A DNA stretch of 64,000 nucleotides from Vallitaleaceae bacterium (GTDB lineage: Bacteria > Bacillota > Clostridia > Lachnospirales > Vallitaleaceae). The notes under the pieces are model-generated. The model made no database searches. It saw nothing but the letters and a program-made list of their open reading frames with translations, and was not told where the DNA came from. This document shows positions 34,649 through 45,542 of the stretch, piece by piece; position 1 is the stretch's first letter; each line of letters opens with the position of its first letter. The translations under genes and the position numbers were made by a program. The stretch is from assembly GCA_028277605.1 (NCBI GenBank), contig JANQFZ010000076.1, forward strand, positions 1 to 64,000. Reading direction: 5' to 3'.

Positions 34649-36502
34649 TCAACTCCAATATGTATCTATAAACGATTGAAAACTCTTTTTATCTTCCTCT
34701 GTCATATGCGCGTTCATCTGTGACATATTATGGTGGGATATTTTATGCTTAGCAACATATTGACCATTAACATACTCAAGTATATTATTGGCTACATACT
34801 GCTTACGATCAGTTCTTCTTCTATAATATTCAGTCGTTGTGTCCATAAAAAGGGCTTGTTTTTCATCTTTATCATGGGCTTCCTTATAGGTATTGGGATA
34901 TTCCATATCTTGATTCAGTGCAATTATTTCTGTGATTCTTTCTATATATCTTTTACCTGAATAATCTCTTGTTAAGTGAATATCAAAATTAAGAACTTGA
35001 ACCACCTGTTGTTCAGCAACCTTTTCATTATTAAAGACCTCACACTTTAAAAGAGAATTTCTTAAGGATAAGACTAAATCATGAACCGTTTTTGCATGGT
35101 GGGTAAAAACGGTGAATAAGCTCGCAACCTGAGCCATTTGTATCATCCAGGCAGCTACAGGATCTGTTGCCACCTCTCCTAAGATATTCACTGATCCATC
35201 CGTTTTTTTCTGTATATCCAGCCCCTGCTGACCTGAGATAGTGTCCGTTTCCTTAAAGGTGAGTATATTTCTCATAGGATAAACCTTTCTAAGATGCAGT
35301 TCGAAAGCCATTTCTTGCACCCTTAATGTCAAGGTGGCATAAATATGCCTTACAAATGCCATTAATAAGGTTGTCTTTCCAGAGCCTTGTGCTCCTGTAA
35401 CAGCAGTAACTCTACATCCTTTTGCTAAATAGGTAATCAGCTTTATGGGAAGCTCACTATTCTTATCTTTAATCAGTTGGTTCAATGTAACATGTTTGAT
35501 ATGAAACTTTCTAACAAAAAATGCCCAGCTTTCTGAGAAATTAGGTCTCACAACAACAACCCTGGAGCCATCCTTCATTTCATTCACTTTATATCCAACA
35601 TTTTCAGATAATTGCCCTGCTTTATTATAGCGATAGATATTTTGGCATATTCTTCTAAGCTCTTGAACTGAATCAAAGCTTAGGAAAGACAGATGTATGG
35701 ATTTACCCTTATAAAAAATCCAAACACTGTTATAACCACTAATTGTCTGTTGCCCCTCCCCTATACGTATTAAGTTTTTTGCATCTAAATCTCCAGAAAC
35801 GCCTCCAGAGACACCATCAATGTTCATGTCTCTTATCTCATCAATAACACCATACCCCTTATAGATTTGGTAAACCCTTTGAACAATAACATTAAGTTTA
35901 TCCTCATAGGATAATAAAAGACGTTCCTTTTTAAAAATGGTTTCTATTTCTTCTTCTGATATGATATAGGAAACCGTATGACCATCTTCTATCATGCACT
36001 TAAGCTGATCTAAATGATATACTTCTATGAGTTTTGTTAAACCATCATATCCATGGCGCTTTTTAAAGGTATATAGGAGAATATCAAATTTATCTCTTAC
36101 AGTTAATCGATTGTATTCATCAAATGGTATAACCTTATCAACACAACTGGCATTTAGGTAAGTGTCCTTTAGTAAATCTAAAATAAAATCTTTTACATAG
36201 GCTTTATCCTCAACGGAACCATAAAGGCAGTTTTTTAAGGCTTTTTTTAACTCACTTCTTTTATTTATTCTTCTTTGAAAGGTTTCACTATCAAGTCCAA
36301 GCTCATAAAGATTGGTTCTTGTCATTTCATTAATATAATCTCTAACATAGTTTACCAGTGAGTTAATTGTGAATTTTTCACTTGCAATAGTTTTTTTAAC
36401 CTTTCGTTCATTATGTCTGCCTCTTCTCATGTAATGAATAAGAAAGGCTAAACATAGGAGGATAATAGTTAAAATTAAAGCAGTGTTAAGCCAGTCTTTC
36501 AT
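34649..36502 (-). CDS. TadA/CpaF-type secretion ATPase with N-terminal membrane anchor
   Basis: 617 residues. The C-terminal half is a CpaF/VirB11-type ATPase: Walker A GAQGSGKTTLL (Lys about 376), an Asp/Glu-rich region RNILTFKETD, a Walker B-like NILGEVATDPVAAWM and THHAKTVHDLV in place of the usual THAN box. This is the only intact P-loop in the locus. Unusually a hydrophobic helix (about 6-26) and a basic stretch precede the cytosolic part. It powers filament assembly or secretion. The ATG at 36502 has AGGTGG five bases upstream; overlap with the preceding gene is 17 bases. Confidence 0.88.
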   Translation of the reverse strand: MKDWLNTALILTIILLCLAFLIHYMRRGRHNERKVKKTIASEKFTINSLVNYVRDYINEMTRTNLYELGLDSETFQRRINKRSELKKALKNCLYGSVEDKAYVKDFILDLLKDTYLNASCVDKVIPFDEYNRLTVRDKFDILLYTFKKRHGYDGLTKLIEVYHLDQLKCMIEDGHTVSYIISEEEIETIFKKERLLLSYEDKLNVIVQRVYQIYKGYGVIDEIRDMNIDGVSGGVSGDLDAKNLIRIGEGQQTISGYNSVWIFYKGKSIHLSFLSFDSVQELRRICQNIYRYNKAGQLSENVGYKVNEMKDGSRVVVVRPNFSESWAFFVRKFHIKHVTLNQLIKDKNSELPIKLITYLAKGCRVTAVTGAQGSGKTTLLMAFVRHIYATLTLRVQEMAFELHLRKVYPMRNILTFKETDTISGQQGLDIQKKTDGSVNILGEVATDPVAAWMIQMAQVASLFTVFTHHAKTVHDLVLSLRNSLLKCEVFNNEKVAEQQVVQVLNFDIHLTRDYSGKRYIERITEIIALNQDMEYPNTYKEAHDKDEKQALFMDTTTEYYRRRTDRKQYVANNILEYVNGQYVAKHKISHHNMSQMNAHMTEEDKKSFQSFIDTYWS

Positions 36503-37322
36503 AAGCACCACCTACTTTATTCAGCTGTTCCAACTCTTTTAGTAAAACTCTGGATGCCTCTCTTAAAGGATGAAAGAATGCATAATTAGGATCCGTTTTC
36601 CTTACATACATATTTCTTATAAAATAATCCACCACATTGCAATTGTTACAGCTGTTTTGAAACCCTATGTGATATGGTACAGTAATAACAGGATTAAATC
36701 GGTATTGCTTGATGGTATTTTTAATGCTCTGCTTAGACAGCTTGTTAAACATACCTAAACATACGACATGCTTTTTATCTTTAAAGAAGTCTTTGTATTC
36801 CTGTACTTCTAGGAAGTCATTGAGCACTGCCTTGTTTTGATTGAGACAGATAACTATCAGCTGTGAATGCTCTAGTAGTGTACGAGTCAACTGATGACTT
36901 AATCCACTGTGAACATCAATAGCTACCAGATCATAATATTGATTAGCATAATTAAAAATCTGCTGTAAAAGCTGGTGTTGTTCTTGCAGCTCACCTATAT
37001 TTTTCTGTGTTGTACCCATCATCATATCAAGTCTGCTCTTGCTTAATATAGGTGTTGTATAGTTGTGAATCATATCTGATGATAATCGACCATTTTTAGC
37101 TAAGCGTGTCAAGGCATCCATACCATGATCACTAAAGGTCAGCATGTTTTGCTGTTCATACTGTGCACCTGTAAGACTTCTTTCTAAGGTGCTTCTTGAA
37201 GCATGACTATGCCCAATTAAAATCTTATAGTCATGATGAAGGGCTATGGATAAGGTTAAGGCAATGGCATTGGATGTCGTTGCTGTTTGTCCATGAACGG
37301 TCGACCAAAAAGCAATCTGCAT
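36486..37322 (-). CDS. TadZ/CpaE-like protein with degenerate P-loop
   Basis: 278 residues, ParA/MinD-like in layout: IAFWSTVHGQTATTSNAIALTLSIAL at the position of the P-loop (no Lys), YDLVAIDVHSGLSHQ at the position of Walker B/switch II, and LIVICLNQNKAVLNDF. TadZ/CpaE proteins place the Tad machine in the cell. It overlaps the upstream gene by one base and tadA by 17. The C-terminal CNNCNVVDYFIRN contains a C-x2-C pair of unknown meaning. Confidence 0.72.
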   Translation of the reverse strand: MQIAFWSTVHGQTATTSNAIALTLSIALHHDYKILIGHSHASRSTLERSLTGAQYEQQNMLTFSDHGMDALTRLAKNGRLSSDMIHNYTTPILSKSRLDMMMGTTQKNIGELQEQHQLLQQIFNYANQYYDLVAIDVHSGLSHQLTRTLLEHSQLIVICLNQNKAVLNDFLEVQEYKDFFKDKKHVVCLGMFNKLSKQSIKNTIKQYRFNPVITVPYHIGFQNSCNNCNVVDYFIRNMYVRKTDPNYAFFHPLREASRVLLKELEQLNKVGGAYERLA

Positions 37323-37966
37323 TATACCCTACTCCTCTCTGCCTGCTTCATAACTTTTCTTATGGCTTTACTATCCATTAATGTAATATCGGTTAACAGA
37401 TGGTTTAAAATTTTTTTGTATCCTTTGGACAAATGCTTAATAGCTAAAGCGTTATCATATTCATTTTCCAAATGAACCACCTGATCATATTCTGTAAAAT
37501 ATAGGGTATATTTGAATTTGCTAACCGTCTCTAGCACTTGTTCAAAGTAAATATTAAGTACTTTTTCATTAATCTTGGAATCCGTATGTACATTTTGATA
37601 GAGTAATATCGTTTTTGTAGCTTTGGTCAGCTCAATTTGCTGAAACAGTTTTTGATTATCTATCATACGACTTTTATGGCTGTCCGTGATCAAGCAGACC
37701 CAATCACCATCATTGATTCTCAGTTCCTCTTGTTCACAATCCAATAGAACATAATCATAAGCATCTAACTCTAAACCCTGTGACTCTTTACTAGTATTAT
37801 ACAGGTCTAAGTTATGGCATAACTCATACGGATTGATAGATTCCTGCTGAACCTCATTACAGGTGATGAGTATGGTTTTTCCAATAAAACTAAGGCATTT
37901 ACCAACATATAGGATTAAAAAGCCTTTATCTCTATATTTCTTGCCAACAAACAAACATCGTTTCAT
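37322..37966 (-). CDS. Degenerate CpaE/MinD-like protein without P-loop
   Basis: About 214 residues. The order of strands and helices (GFLILYVGKCLSFIGKTILITCNEV, then LDAYDYVLLDCEQEELRINDGDWVCLITDS) follows the MinD/CpaE fold, but the P-loop is absent, replaced by KKYRDKGF. It probably binds no nucleotide or binds it differently. Start chosen at the ATG with GAGGGG six bases upstream (37966); the open frame extends to 38017 into the CpaB gene. The assignment to this superfamily is from overall pattern only. Confidence 0.6.
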   Translation of the reverse strand: MKRCLFVGKKYRDKGFLILYVGKCLSFIGKTILITCNEVQQESINPYELCHNLDLYNTSKESQGLELDAYDYVLLDCEQEELRINDGDWVCLITDSHKSRMIDNQKLFQQIELTKATKTILLYQNVHTDSKINEKVLNIYFEQVLETVSKFKYTLYFTEYDQVVHLENEYDNALAIKHLSKGYKKILNHLLTDITLMDSKAIRKVMKQAERSRV

Positions 37967-37976
37967 GAACATCCCC

Positions 37977-38906
37977 TCAAAATTCGAAAGCATCCTGCTC
38001 CTTTTTATTTTCTTCAATTAAACCGTTTTCTTGATTGACTCTTAGGCTAGATGCTTTTTTTTCTGGTGTTTCTTCATCGTGAAAGGCATATAAATGGTCT
38101 TCGAGTTCCTCTCTTTTTCTCAATTCCAAAGCTTCCTTAGATTGAAAAACAAGATTTGGATCCGCTAACATAAGTTCTAAAACCGCTTGGTTCACAGGAT
38201 AAGTCACTTGGGCTGCTGATTGTACTACTGCATCCACATACTGCAAGGCATACAGCTTCGTTCCCTCGTGTAAATAGGCATCTACACAGGCACTAGCTAT
38301 TCTTAAAATCTCTTCTTCGTTCAGCATCATCCAAAGTGTTTCTTTTATACTTCCATTGTCACTCTGCAAGCGTTCTATGGCTTCCACTCTTTTTTTGGTT
38401 AAAACAATATAGTCTTGACCGGTTGGAAACTTAATTCTTACATCAATAGCATCATTTTTTTCTAATAGAGAAGGCAGGAATAACAAACTCATCTCATAGC
38501 GTCTCAAATCATCACTAATAGACTCAAAATCGTGCAATATATCCTCCGTCACGGGTGTATTCGCCGCTAGATGGATTTTTAATGTTTTTCCTACTATATC
38601 CTCTAAAGCTTCAATGGTATTATTAGGCTTGATATCTTCGTTTAACCCCACTAATATGACATCTTCTTGTTTAAGCTGCTCTCCAGCTTTTATGTCTCTA
38701 CTTAATAAATAGACACTTTTTTCATTTTTATTGGCAGATTCAACTAAGGCATGAGAAGCATTTTCCAATTCGGCTACCTCTTGCTCTAGTTCTCGAATCT
38801 GATTGTGATCCAAGATAAAAATAATAACGGTTACAACTGACATTAACAAGGCACCTATTAAGCCAGAAGCTATTAGATTTTTTGTTCTCTGTCGGATAAT
38901 TGACAA
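37977..38906 (-). CDS. CpaB/RcpC-like SAF-domain pilus assembly protein
   Basis: 309 residues: membrane helix (about 12-31), a coiled coil (about 35-58, HNQIRELEQEVAELENASH), then a SAF domain (VYLLSRDIKAGEQLKQEDVILVGLNEDI through NTPVTEDIL, about 64-125), the mark of CpaB/RcpC proteins that sit at the outer side of the membrane in Tad systems. The C-terminal 150 residues are charged and helical. It lies between two CpaE-like genes, 11 bases from each. Confidence 0.82.
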   Translation of the reverse strand: MSIIRQRTKNLIASGLIGALLMSVVTVIIFILDHNQIRELEQEVAELENASHALVESANKNEKSVYLLSRDIKAGEQLKQEDVILVGLNEDIKPNNTIEALEDIVGKTLKIHLAANTPVTEDILHDFESISDDLRRYEMSLLFLPSLLEKNDAIDVRIKFPTGQDYIVLTKKRVEAIERLQSDNGSIKETLWMMLNEEEILRIASACVDAYLHEGTKLYALQYVDAVVQSAAQVTYPVNQAVLELMLADPNLVFQSKEALELRKREELEDHLYAFHDEETPEKKASSLRVNQENGLIEENKKEQDAFEF

Positions 38907-38917
38907 TACTCTCTCCC

Positions 38918-39550
38918 CTAACTATTTAATATGGTTGACAACTGTAGTGACGTATCTGGGTGTAAGATAAAAGGATCGGGGTGAAAGGGTATCAGATATA
39001 CTTTTTTGTTAAGATGTTTATTCAATTCCTTTACCTCCTGCTTGTTTGAAAAAAGAATACAAAACATCCATTTTGAAGCATTTGATTCGTTTTTGTGATG
39101 GTTCCAAAAATCAATTAGTTCCTCTCTTTTCCATTCAATAGCATGCCCGATGACTATTGATCTATCCGAACGTAAAAATTCATCAAAATATGGAGACTCA
39201 CAACTACCAATATCCATAATGACGTAATCATAGGACTTGGATAGAATGTTTAACAAATGGATAGACTCATGATGCTTATAATAATGAACCCCCTTCATAT
39301 GGAAATCACGATCCTCTAATGTCAGATGACTCCCTTCATAAGCCCTTTGTATCGATTGAAAAGCACCTGTAGAATTCAGCTCTACCAAAGCAGTTTTTTG
39401 TTTGAGCTGGTTTAGATACTGAGCAAATAGAAGACTTGTATGGGTCACTCCAATCCCGCTGTTGACACCAATAATACCAATAGTTATCGTTTTATGAATG
39501 GTATGGATGGTTTTTCTTTTACCTAGTAACATGGGTTTTCTTTTCATCAC
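38918..39550 (-). CDS. CpaE-like protein with altered Walker A (GxxxGxGVTHT)
   Basis: 210 residues. TIGIIGVNSGIGVTHTSLLFAQYL occupies the P-loop position but the deviant Walker A lysine (GGxGKT) is replaced by Val-Thr-His; SYDYVIMDIGSCESPYFDEF is the Walker B/switch region and SIVIGHAIEWKREEL follows. Soluble. It overlaps the kinase-fusion gene by 33 bases, which implies coupling, and resembles that protein's C-terminal domain (both have G-x-T-H-T), so the two may be paralogues that pair. Confidence 0.75.
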   Translation of the reverse strand: MMKRKPMLLGKRKTIHTIHKTITIGIIGVNSGIGVTHTSLLFAQYLNQLKQKTALVELNSTGAFQSIQRAYEGSHLTLEDRDFHMKGVHYYKHHESIHLLNILSKSYDYVIMDIGSCESPYFDEFLRSDRSIVIGHAIEWKREELIDFWNHHKNESNASKWMFCILFSNKQEVKELNKHLNKKVYLIPFHPDPFILHPDTSLQLSTILNS

Positions 39551-40961
39551 TTCTTCTCCTAAACCATCTTTTCTTCTTTTGCTGCTTTTTTGGCAGATAG
39601 GACTTAATTAACTCATTAAATTTAACATTCGCTGCTTTGCTGGGTTGATAAGGATTAGGGGAATAAGGTAATACGAAACAGTTGAATCCTTTCATATTTT
39701 TTCTAATGTGCTTTATGTTCTCTTCATCCATGAATGAAAAACAGTATTTAAAAGACTTTGCACTTCTACAGCTCAATAGAAAATTATCTAACATCGGTAT
39801 TTCCCAATCCTTGCCACCACATACCACTAACTTTACATGACATTTCGCTATTAAGTCTTCGGTCGTCTCTACATTAAACCCTCCTAAATCCAATATAACA
39901 TAATCCAAGTGTCCAGTTAAAAGCTCTGTTAGATCCCGATTTTCTTGGTACAGATAGAAGGCTATATTTCTTAAAATAAACTGTTCACCTAAATCGTTAC
40001 TATCGTAATACATATTTTTGATGTGCGTAAAATCATTAGAGTTAGTAAAATCAACGATTGCTGCCTTATACCCTTTATCTGTTAATAGGCTCCCTAGCGT
40101 CAACACGGTATGGGTTGTTCCAATACGAGGCATTAATCCCATAACCCCTATTAAAACAGTTCCAATTATTTCGGATTTATGAGTGTTTGGTTGATGTATC
40201 ATACCTAACTGCTTTTTGAAAGCTAATGCTTCTTGAAATCTATCTGCTGGAAGTAAACTGGTAGCTGTCATGAGGCACTCATTCAGTTGATTAGAATAAG
40301 ATTTGATTTCATTGTTAATGGGCAGTATTTTATATGGGGGATCCGATAAGGTTTTCCCAGTTGCCAAGTAGTAAAGCGTCAGACCTACACCATAGATATC
40401 TGAGCGTTCATCACTCTGGGCTCCACCATACTGTTCAGGTGCCGCAAACCCCCTTGACCCAATCTGCATGGTATCGGAGTGTGCTTGATACTTATACTCC
40501 CTAGATATGCCAAAATCAATAAGTTTAATGCATCCATTCTCCATTAGAATAATATTATCCGGCTTCATATCTCGATAAATGATAGGATAGGGCTTTCTGG
40601 TATGTAGGTAATGCAATATCTCACACAGTTCTCCGCCCCACTGAACAATGTCTGTCTCATTCACATGGATATGCTTTTCTTTATACTCCCTTAGATTTAT
40701 GCCTTCAACATATTCCTCAATGATATAAATGTTATCTGCATCTTCTTCTATATCAATAATTTTAGGTATGGCTGGATGATTCAGCTCTTTTAAAATCTTT
40801 GGTTCAGCTAAAAAATTTAGCTCACTTTGACTCTTATGGATAACCTTAATCGCCCATTTTGATCTAAGTTTAATATTCTCTGCTAAATAAACAACACTCG
40901 TTCCTCCTCTTCCAATGGGCTTGAGAATTCTATACTTACCAAATAGTATTGTCCCTAGCAT
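39519..40961 (-). CDS. Ser/Thr protein kinase fused to a CpaE-like domain
   Basis: 480 residues, first gene of the Tad-like operon. Residues 1-262 are a complete Hanks-type kinase: GRGGTSVVY glycine loop, Lys39, Glu53, YRDMKPDN catalytic loop (Asp131, Asn136), DFG at 149-151, APEQY at 174. Residues about 266-440 are CpaE/MinD-like: GLMPRIGTTHTVLTLG in place of a P-loop, LDYVILDLGGFNVETTE and VVCGGKDWEI. A very basic tail (KKQQKKKRWFRRR) ends it. No PASTA, FHA or membrane segment. Phosphorylation control of machine assembly or placement is the obvious inference. GGAGGGG precedes the ATG. Confidence 0.85.
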   Translation of the reverse strand: MLGTILFGKYRILKPIGRGGTSVVYLAENIKLRSKWAIKVIHKSQSELNFLAEPKILKELNHPAIPKIIDIEEDADNIYIIEEYVEGINLREYKEKHIHVNETDIVQWGGELCEILHYLHTRKPYPIIYRDMKPDNIILMENGCIKLIDFGISREYKYQAHSDTMQIGSRGFAAPEQYGGAQSDERSDIYGVGLTLYYLATGKTLSDPPYKILPINNEIKSYSNQLNECLMTATSLLPADRFQEALAFKKQLGMIHQPNTHKSEIIGTVLIGVMGLMPRIGTTHTVLTLGSLLTDKGYKAAIVDFTNSNDFTHIKNMYYDSNDLGEQFILRNIAFYLYQENRDLTELLTGHLDYVILDLGGFNVETTEDLIAKCHVKLVVCGGKDWEIPMLDNFLLSCRSAKSFKYCFSFMDEENIKHIRKNMKGFNCFVLPYSPNPYQPSKAANVKFNELIKSYLPKKQQKKKRWFRRRSDEKKTHVTR

Positions 40962-41303
40962 AACCCCTCCTTATGCAAGTTGTTTTTTTGCAGTATTAAC
41001 GTGTTGGTGTATAGATGTGTCGTTGTCTGTACATTTAAATTCTATGATTAATGTCTATTGATGAGATTTTTTTGATGATTAGGTAATATCACAGATGTCA
41101 ATACATTAGAAATGTTATCAGCTTTGATTTTGAATTCTTATAGGAAGATAGAATGGTCCCATAAGAAAATAAACCACCCAAAAAGGGTGGATTAATGCCC
41201 CTTTTTCTTATTAATATAATCCCTTTCACCCTCATTTACCAAAATACAATACTATTATACATAATTAATCAAATAGTTGCAATAATTTTTTTTATAAAAT
41301 TAT
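40962..41303. other. Leader region of the Tad-like operon and tail of purA
   Basis: 342 gene-free bases. A TTGACA on the minus strand near 41100 has no matching -10 box, so the operon's promoter is not identified and may need another sigma factor. The terminator of purA lies at 41174-41190. Confidence 0.45.
41174..41190 (-). terminator. Terminator of the purA operon
   Basis: On the minus strand CCACCC-TTTTT-GGGTGG, a 6-bp GC-rich stem, is followed by TTTATTTTC. It lies 114 bases after the purA stop codon. Confidence 0.65.
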
Positions 41304-43975
<2,672 letters not shown>

Positions 43976-44029
43976 AATCATCACCCTTCACAGCTTTTAA
44001 TGCATTAACGTGAGACATAATCCTTTAAA

Positions 44030-44058
44030 ACTATAACAGATTTTTAGAATTAATTCAA
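44030..44058 (-). promoter_or_regulatory. Promoter of the flavoprotein-purA operon
   Basis: On the minus strand TTGAAT (44058-44053) and TATAGT (44035-44030) with a 17-base spacer, about 55 bases before the start codon and just downstream of the PurBox pair. Confidence 0.6.
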
Positions 44059-44062
44059 TAGG

Positions 44063-44105
44063 TATTCGAACATTTTTTTGGTTTTTTATAAAAACGTTCG
44101 GAAAT
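44063..44105. promoter_or_regulatory. Paired PurBox (PurR operator) upstream of the purA operon
   Basis: CGAAC at 44067-44071 followed by ATT, and in inverted orientation GTTCG at 44096-44100 followed by GAAAT (read on the minus strand, ATTTCCGAACGTT). Both fit the B. subtilis PurBox consensus AWWWCCGAACWWT with one mismatch or so each; the cores are 24 bases apart, as in paired Bacillus PurBoxes. The pair lies just upstream of the -35 box. Confidence 0.7.
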
Positions 44106-44456
44106 CAGGTTGTTATGAAAGATAATTAAGTTGTCTTATTTATCCTCTTTACATTTGACCCGCTTTTCTATTATACTATACTTAGAAGTAAAACTATCTA
44201 AAGCTTTGCATAATACAACTTGTTTGCATGACTAAGACATATATTGACCAAAGCAAGCATAAAATCAAAGCAAGAGAGTCATTTGACCTTATCCGTTAGT
44301 AATTAAGATTAAACACTATGGTTTTCTTCATAACATCAGTGATACTTTGATCGTGCATTAAGACTATGTTATGGAACATGATGTGTAAGAGATTGGACTA
44401 TTACCTCATACGTATGGTAACCTTAGAGATCTCTCATGTGTAAAGGATGTGATGCT

Positions 44457-45116
44457 ATGAAAATAGAAAAAGTGAATAGTAACCAAATAAGGTGTACTTT
44501 AAGTAAAGTAGATTTGGTCAATAGAGAAATTAAAATTAGCGAACTTGCTTATGGAACTGATAAAGCTCAAGAGTTGTTTAAGGATATGATGGAGCAAGCT
44601 TCTAATGAGTTTGGCTTTGAGGCTGAGAATGTTCCCCTAATGATAGAGGCAGTACCCCTATCCACCGATAGTATTATGCTGATTATTACCAAAGTGGATA
44701 AACCCGAGGAATTTGAAGATAAATTTTCTGCTTTGGCATCCAGTAATGTTAGGAAATTTAAAAAGCATGAACAAAAAGAGAAAAAAGATAGCAAGCCCTC
44801 TCAAAAAAGCTTTAATATAAAAAGTAAAGTTGCTGTTTTCTCCTTTCAATCACTGGATGACGTTACTAGCTCAGCAACTCAGGTTAAGACCTTATTTAAT
44901 GGGTATAATACCCTTTATAAAGATGAAAAAAATAAGAAATACTATTTAGTTCTGCATAATACGCTTGAAAATGATACGCCTTTTGTAAGTATTATCAATG
45001 TTTTATCTGAATATGGAGATCGAGTACATTCCTCTGATCTTGTAGAAAGCTTTTATCAAGAACACTACGAAACTATCGTAAGAGATAAGGCACTTCAAGT
45101 ATTGGGGCATTTATAG
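44457..45116 (+). CDS. mecA: MecA-family adaptor protein
   Basis: 219 residues. The N-terminal domain MKIEKVNSNQIRCTLSKVDLVNREIKISELAYGTDKAQELFKDMM and the QASNEFGFEAENVPLMIEAVPLSTDSIMLIITKV strand pattern are typical of MecA, an adaptor that presents proteins to ClpC. A charged linker (about 85-115) leads to the C-terminal MecA domain (about 120-219), which in Bacillus binds ClpC. AAAGGA precedes the ATG at 44457. Single-gene unit ending in a strong terminator. Confidence 0.88.
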   Translation: MKIEKVNSNQIRCTLSKVDLVNREIKISELAYGTDKAQELFKDMMEQASNEFGFEAENVPLMIEAVPLSTDSIMLIITKVDKPEEFEDKFSALASSNVRKFKKHEQKEKKDSKPSQKSFNIKSKVAVFSFQSLDDVTSSATQVKTLFNGYNTLYKDEKNKKYYLVLHNTLENDTPFVSIINVLSEYGDRVHSSDLVESFYQEHYETIVRDKALQVLGHL

Positions 45117-45147
45117 AATTATTTTATTCTTTATCCACATTAAAATA

Positions 45148-45180
45148 AGCCATGACTTTTCGTCATGGCTGTTAATTTTT
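45148..45180. terminator. Terminator between mecA and the DUF1858 gene
   Basis: AGCCATGAC (45148-45156), loop TTTTC, GTCATGGCT (45162-45170), a perfect 9-bp stem followed by GTTAATTTTT. It lies 31 bases after mecA and between convergent genes. Confidence 0.85.
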
Positions 45181-45218
45181 CATATCTTGTTAAGCTATAT
45201 TTAAAGTACATATACTCA

Positions 45219-45542
45219 TTATTTTTCTTCTGAATCTGGTTTCTTTTCAGTATCTGTTTTTGTTTCATCTACTGGTATACCAGTTTCCATCACTGGTAAT
45301 GCCGTTTCCCTTATTGGTGTCTCAACAACCGATATTGCATCATCTGACTCAAGAAATTCATTGATTTTGTTAATTAAAACATCAGGATCTATTCCATGAA
45401 CTATTGCACCTTCTTCTAAACTTTCTGCCTGAGATATAGGGCAACCAATACAATGCATACCCATATCCATTAGTACAGGGATCACACCTGGATTTATCAT
45501 AATAACATCAGCAATAATCATGTCTTTAGTTACTTTTGCCAT
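45219..45542 (-). CDS. DUF1858 (hybrid-cluster-associated redox disulfide) protein
   Basis: 107 residues. The DUF1858 core (residues 1-67) shows KDMIIADVIMINPGVIPVLMDMGMHCIGCPISQAESLEEGAIVHGID with the redox C-x2-C pair in HCIGCP. The family often accompanies hybrid-cluster or other redox proteins in anaerobes. The C-terminal 40 residues are an acidic tail with short repeats (VVETPIRET, PVMETGIPVDET) not normally part of the family. GGAGG precedes the ATG. Single gene. Confidence 0.88.
   Translation of the reverse strand: MAKVTKDMIIADVIMINPGVIPVLMDMGMHCIGCPISQAESLEEGAIVHGIDPDVLINKINEFLESDDAISVVETPIRETALPVMETGIPVDETKTDTEKKPDSEEK

Larger units (their letters stand above)
43976..44456. other. 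Gene-free divergent regulatory region
   Basis: 481 bases between the flavoprotein gene and mecA. Besides the promoter and PurBoxes it holds only an ATGACT/AGTCAT inverted repeat with a long loop (about 44228-44282). No mecA promoter with good spacing was found, and no gene is seen. Confidence 0.5.

Noticed and set aside
44567-44849. Minus-strand open frames within mecA
   Set aside because: Shadows of a well-supported MecA coding sequence on the plus strand.
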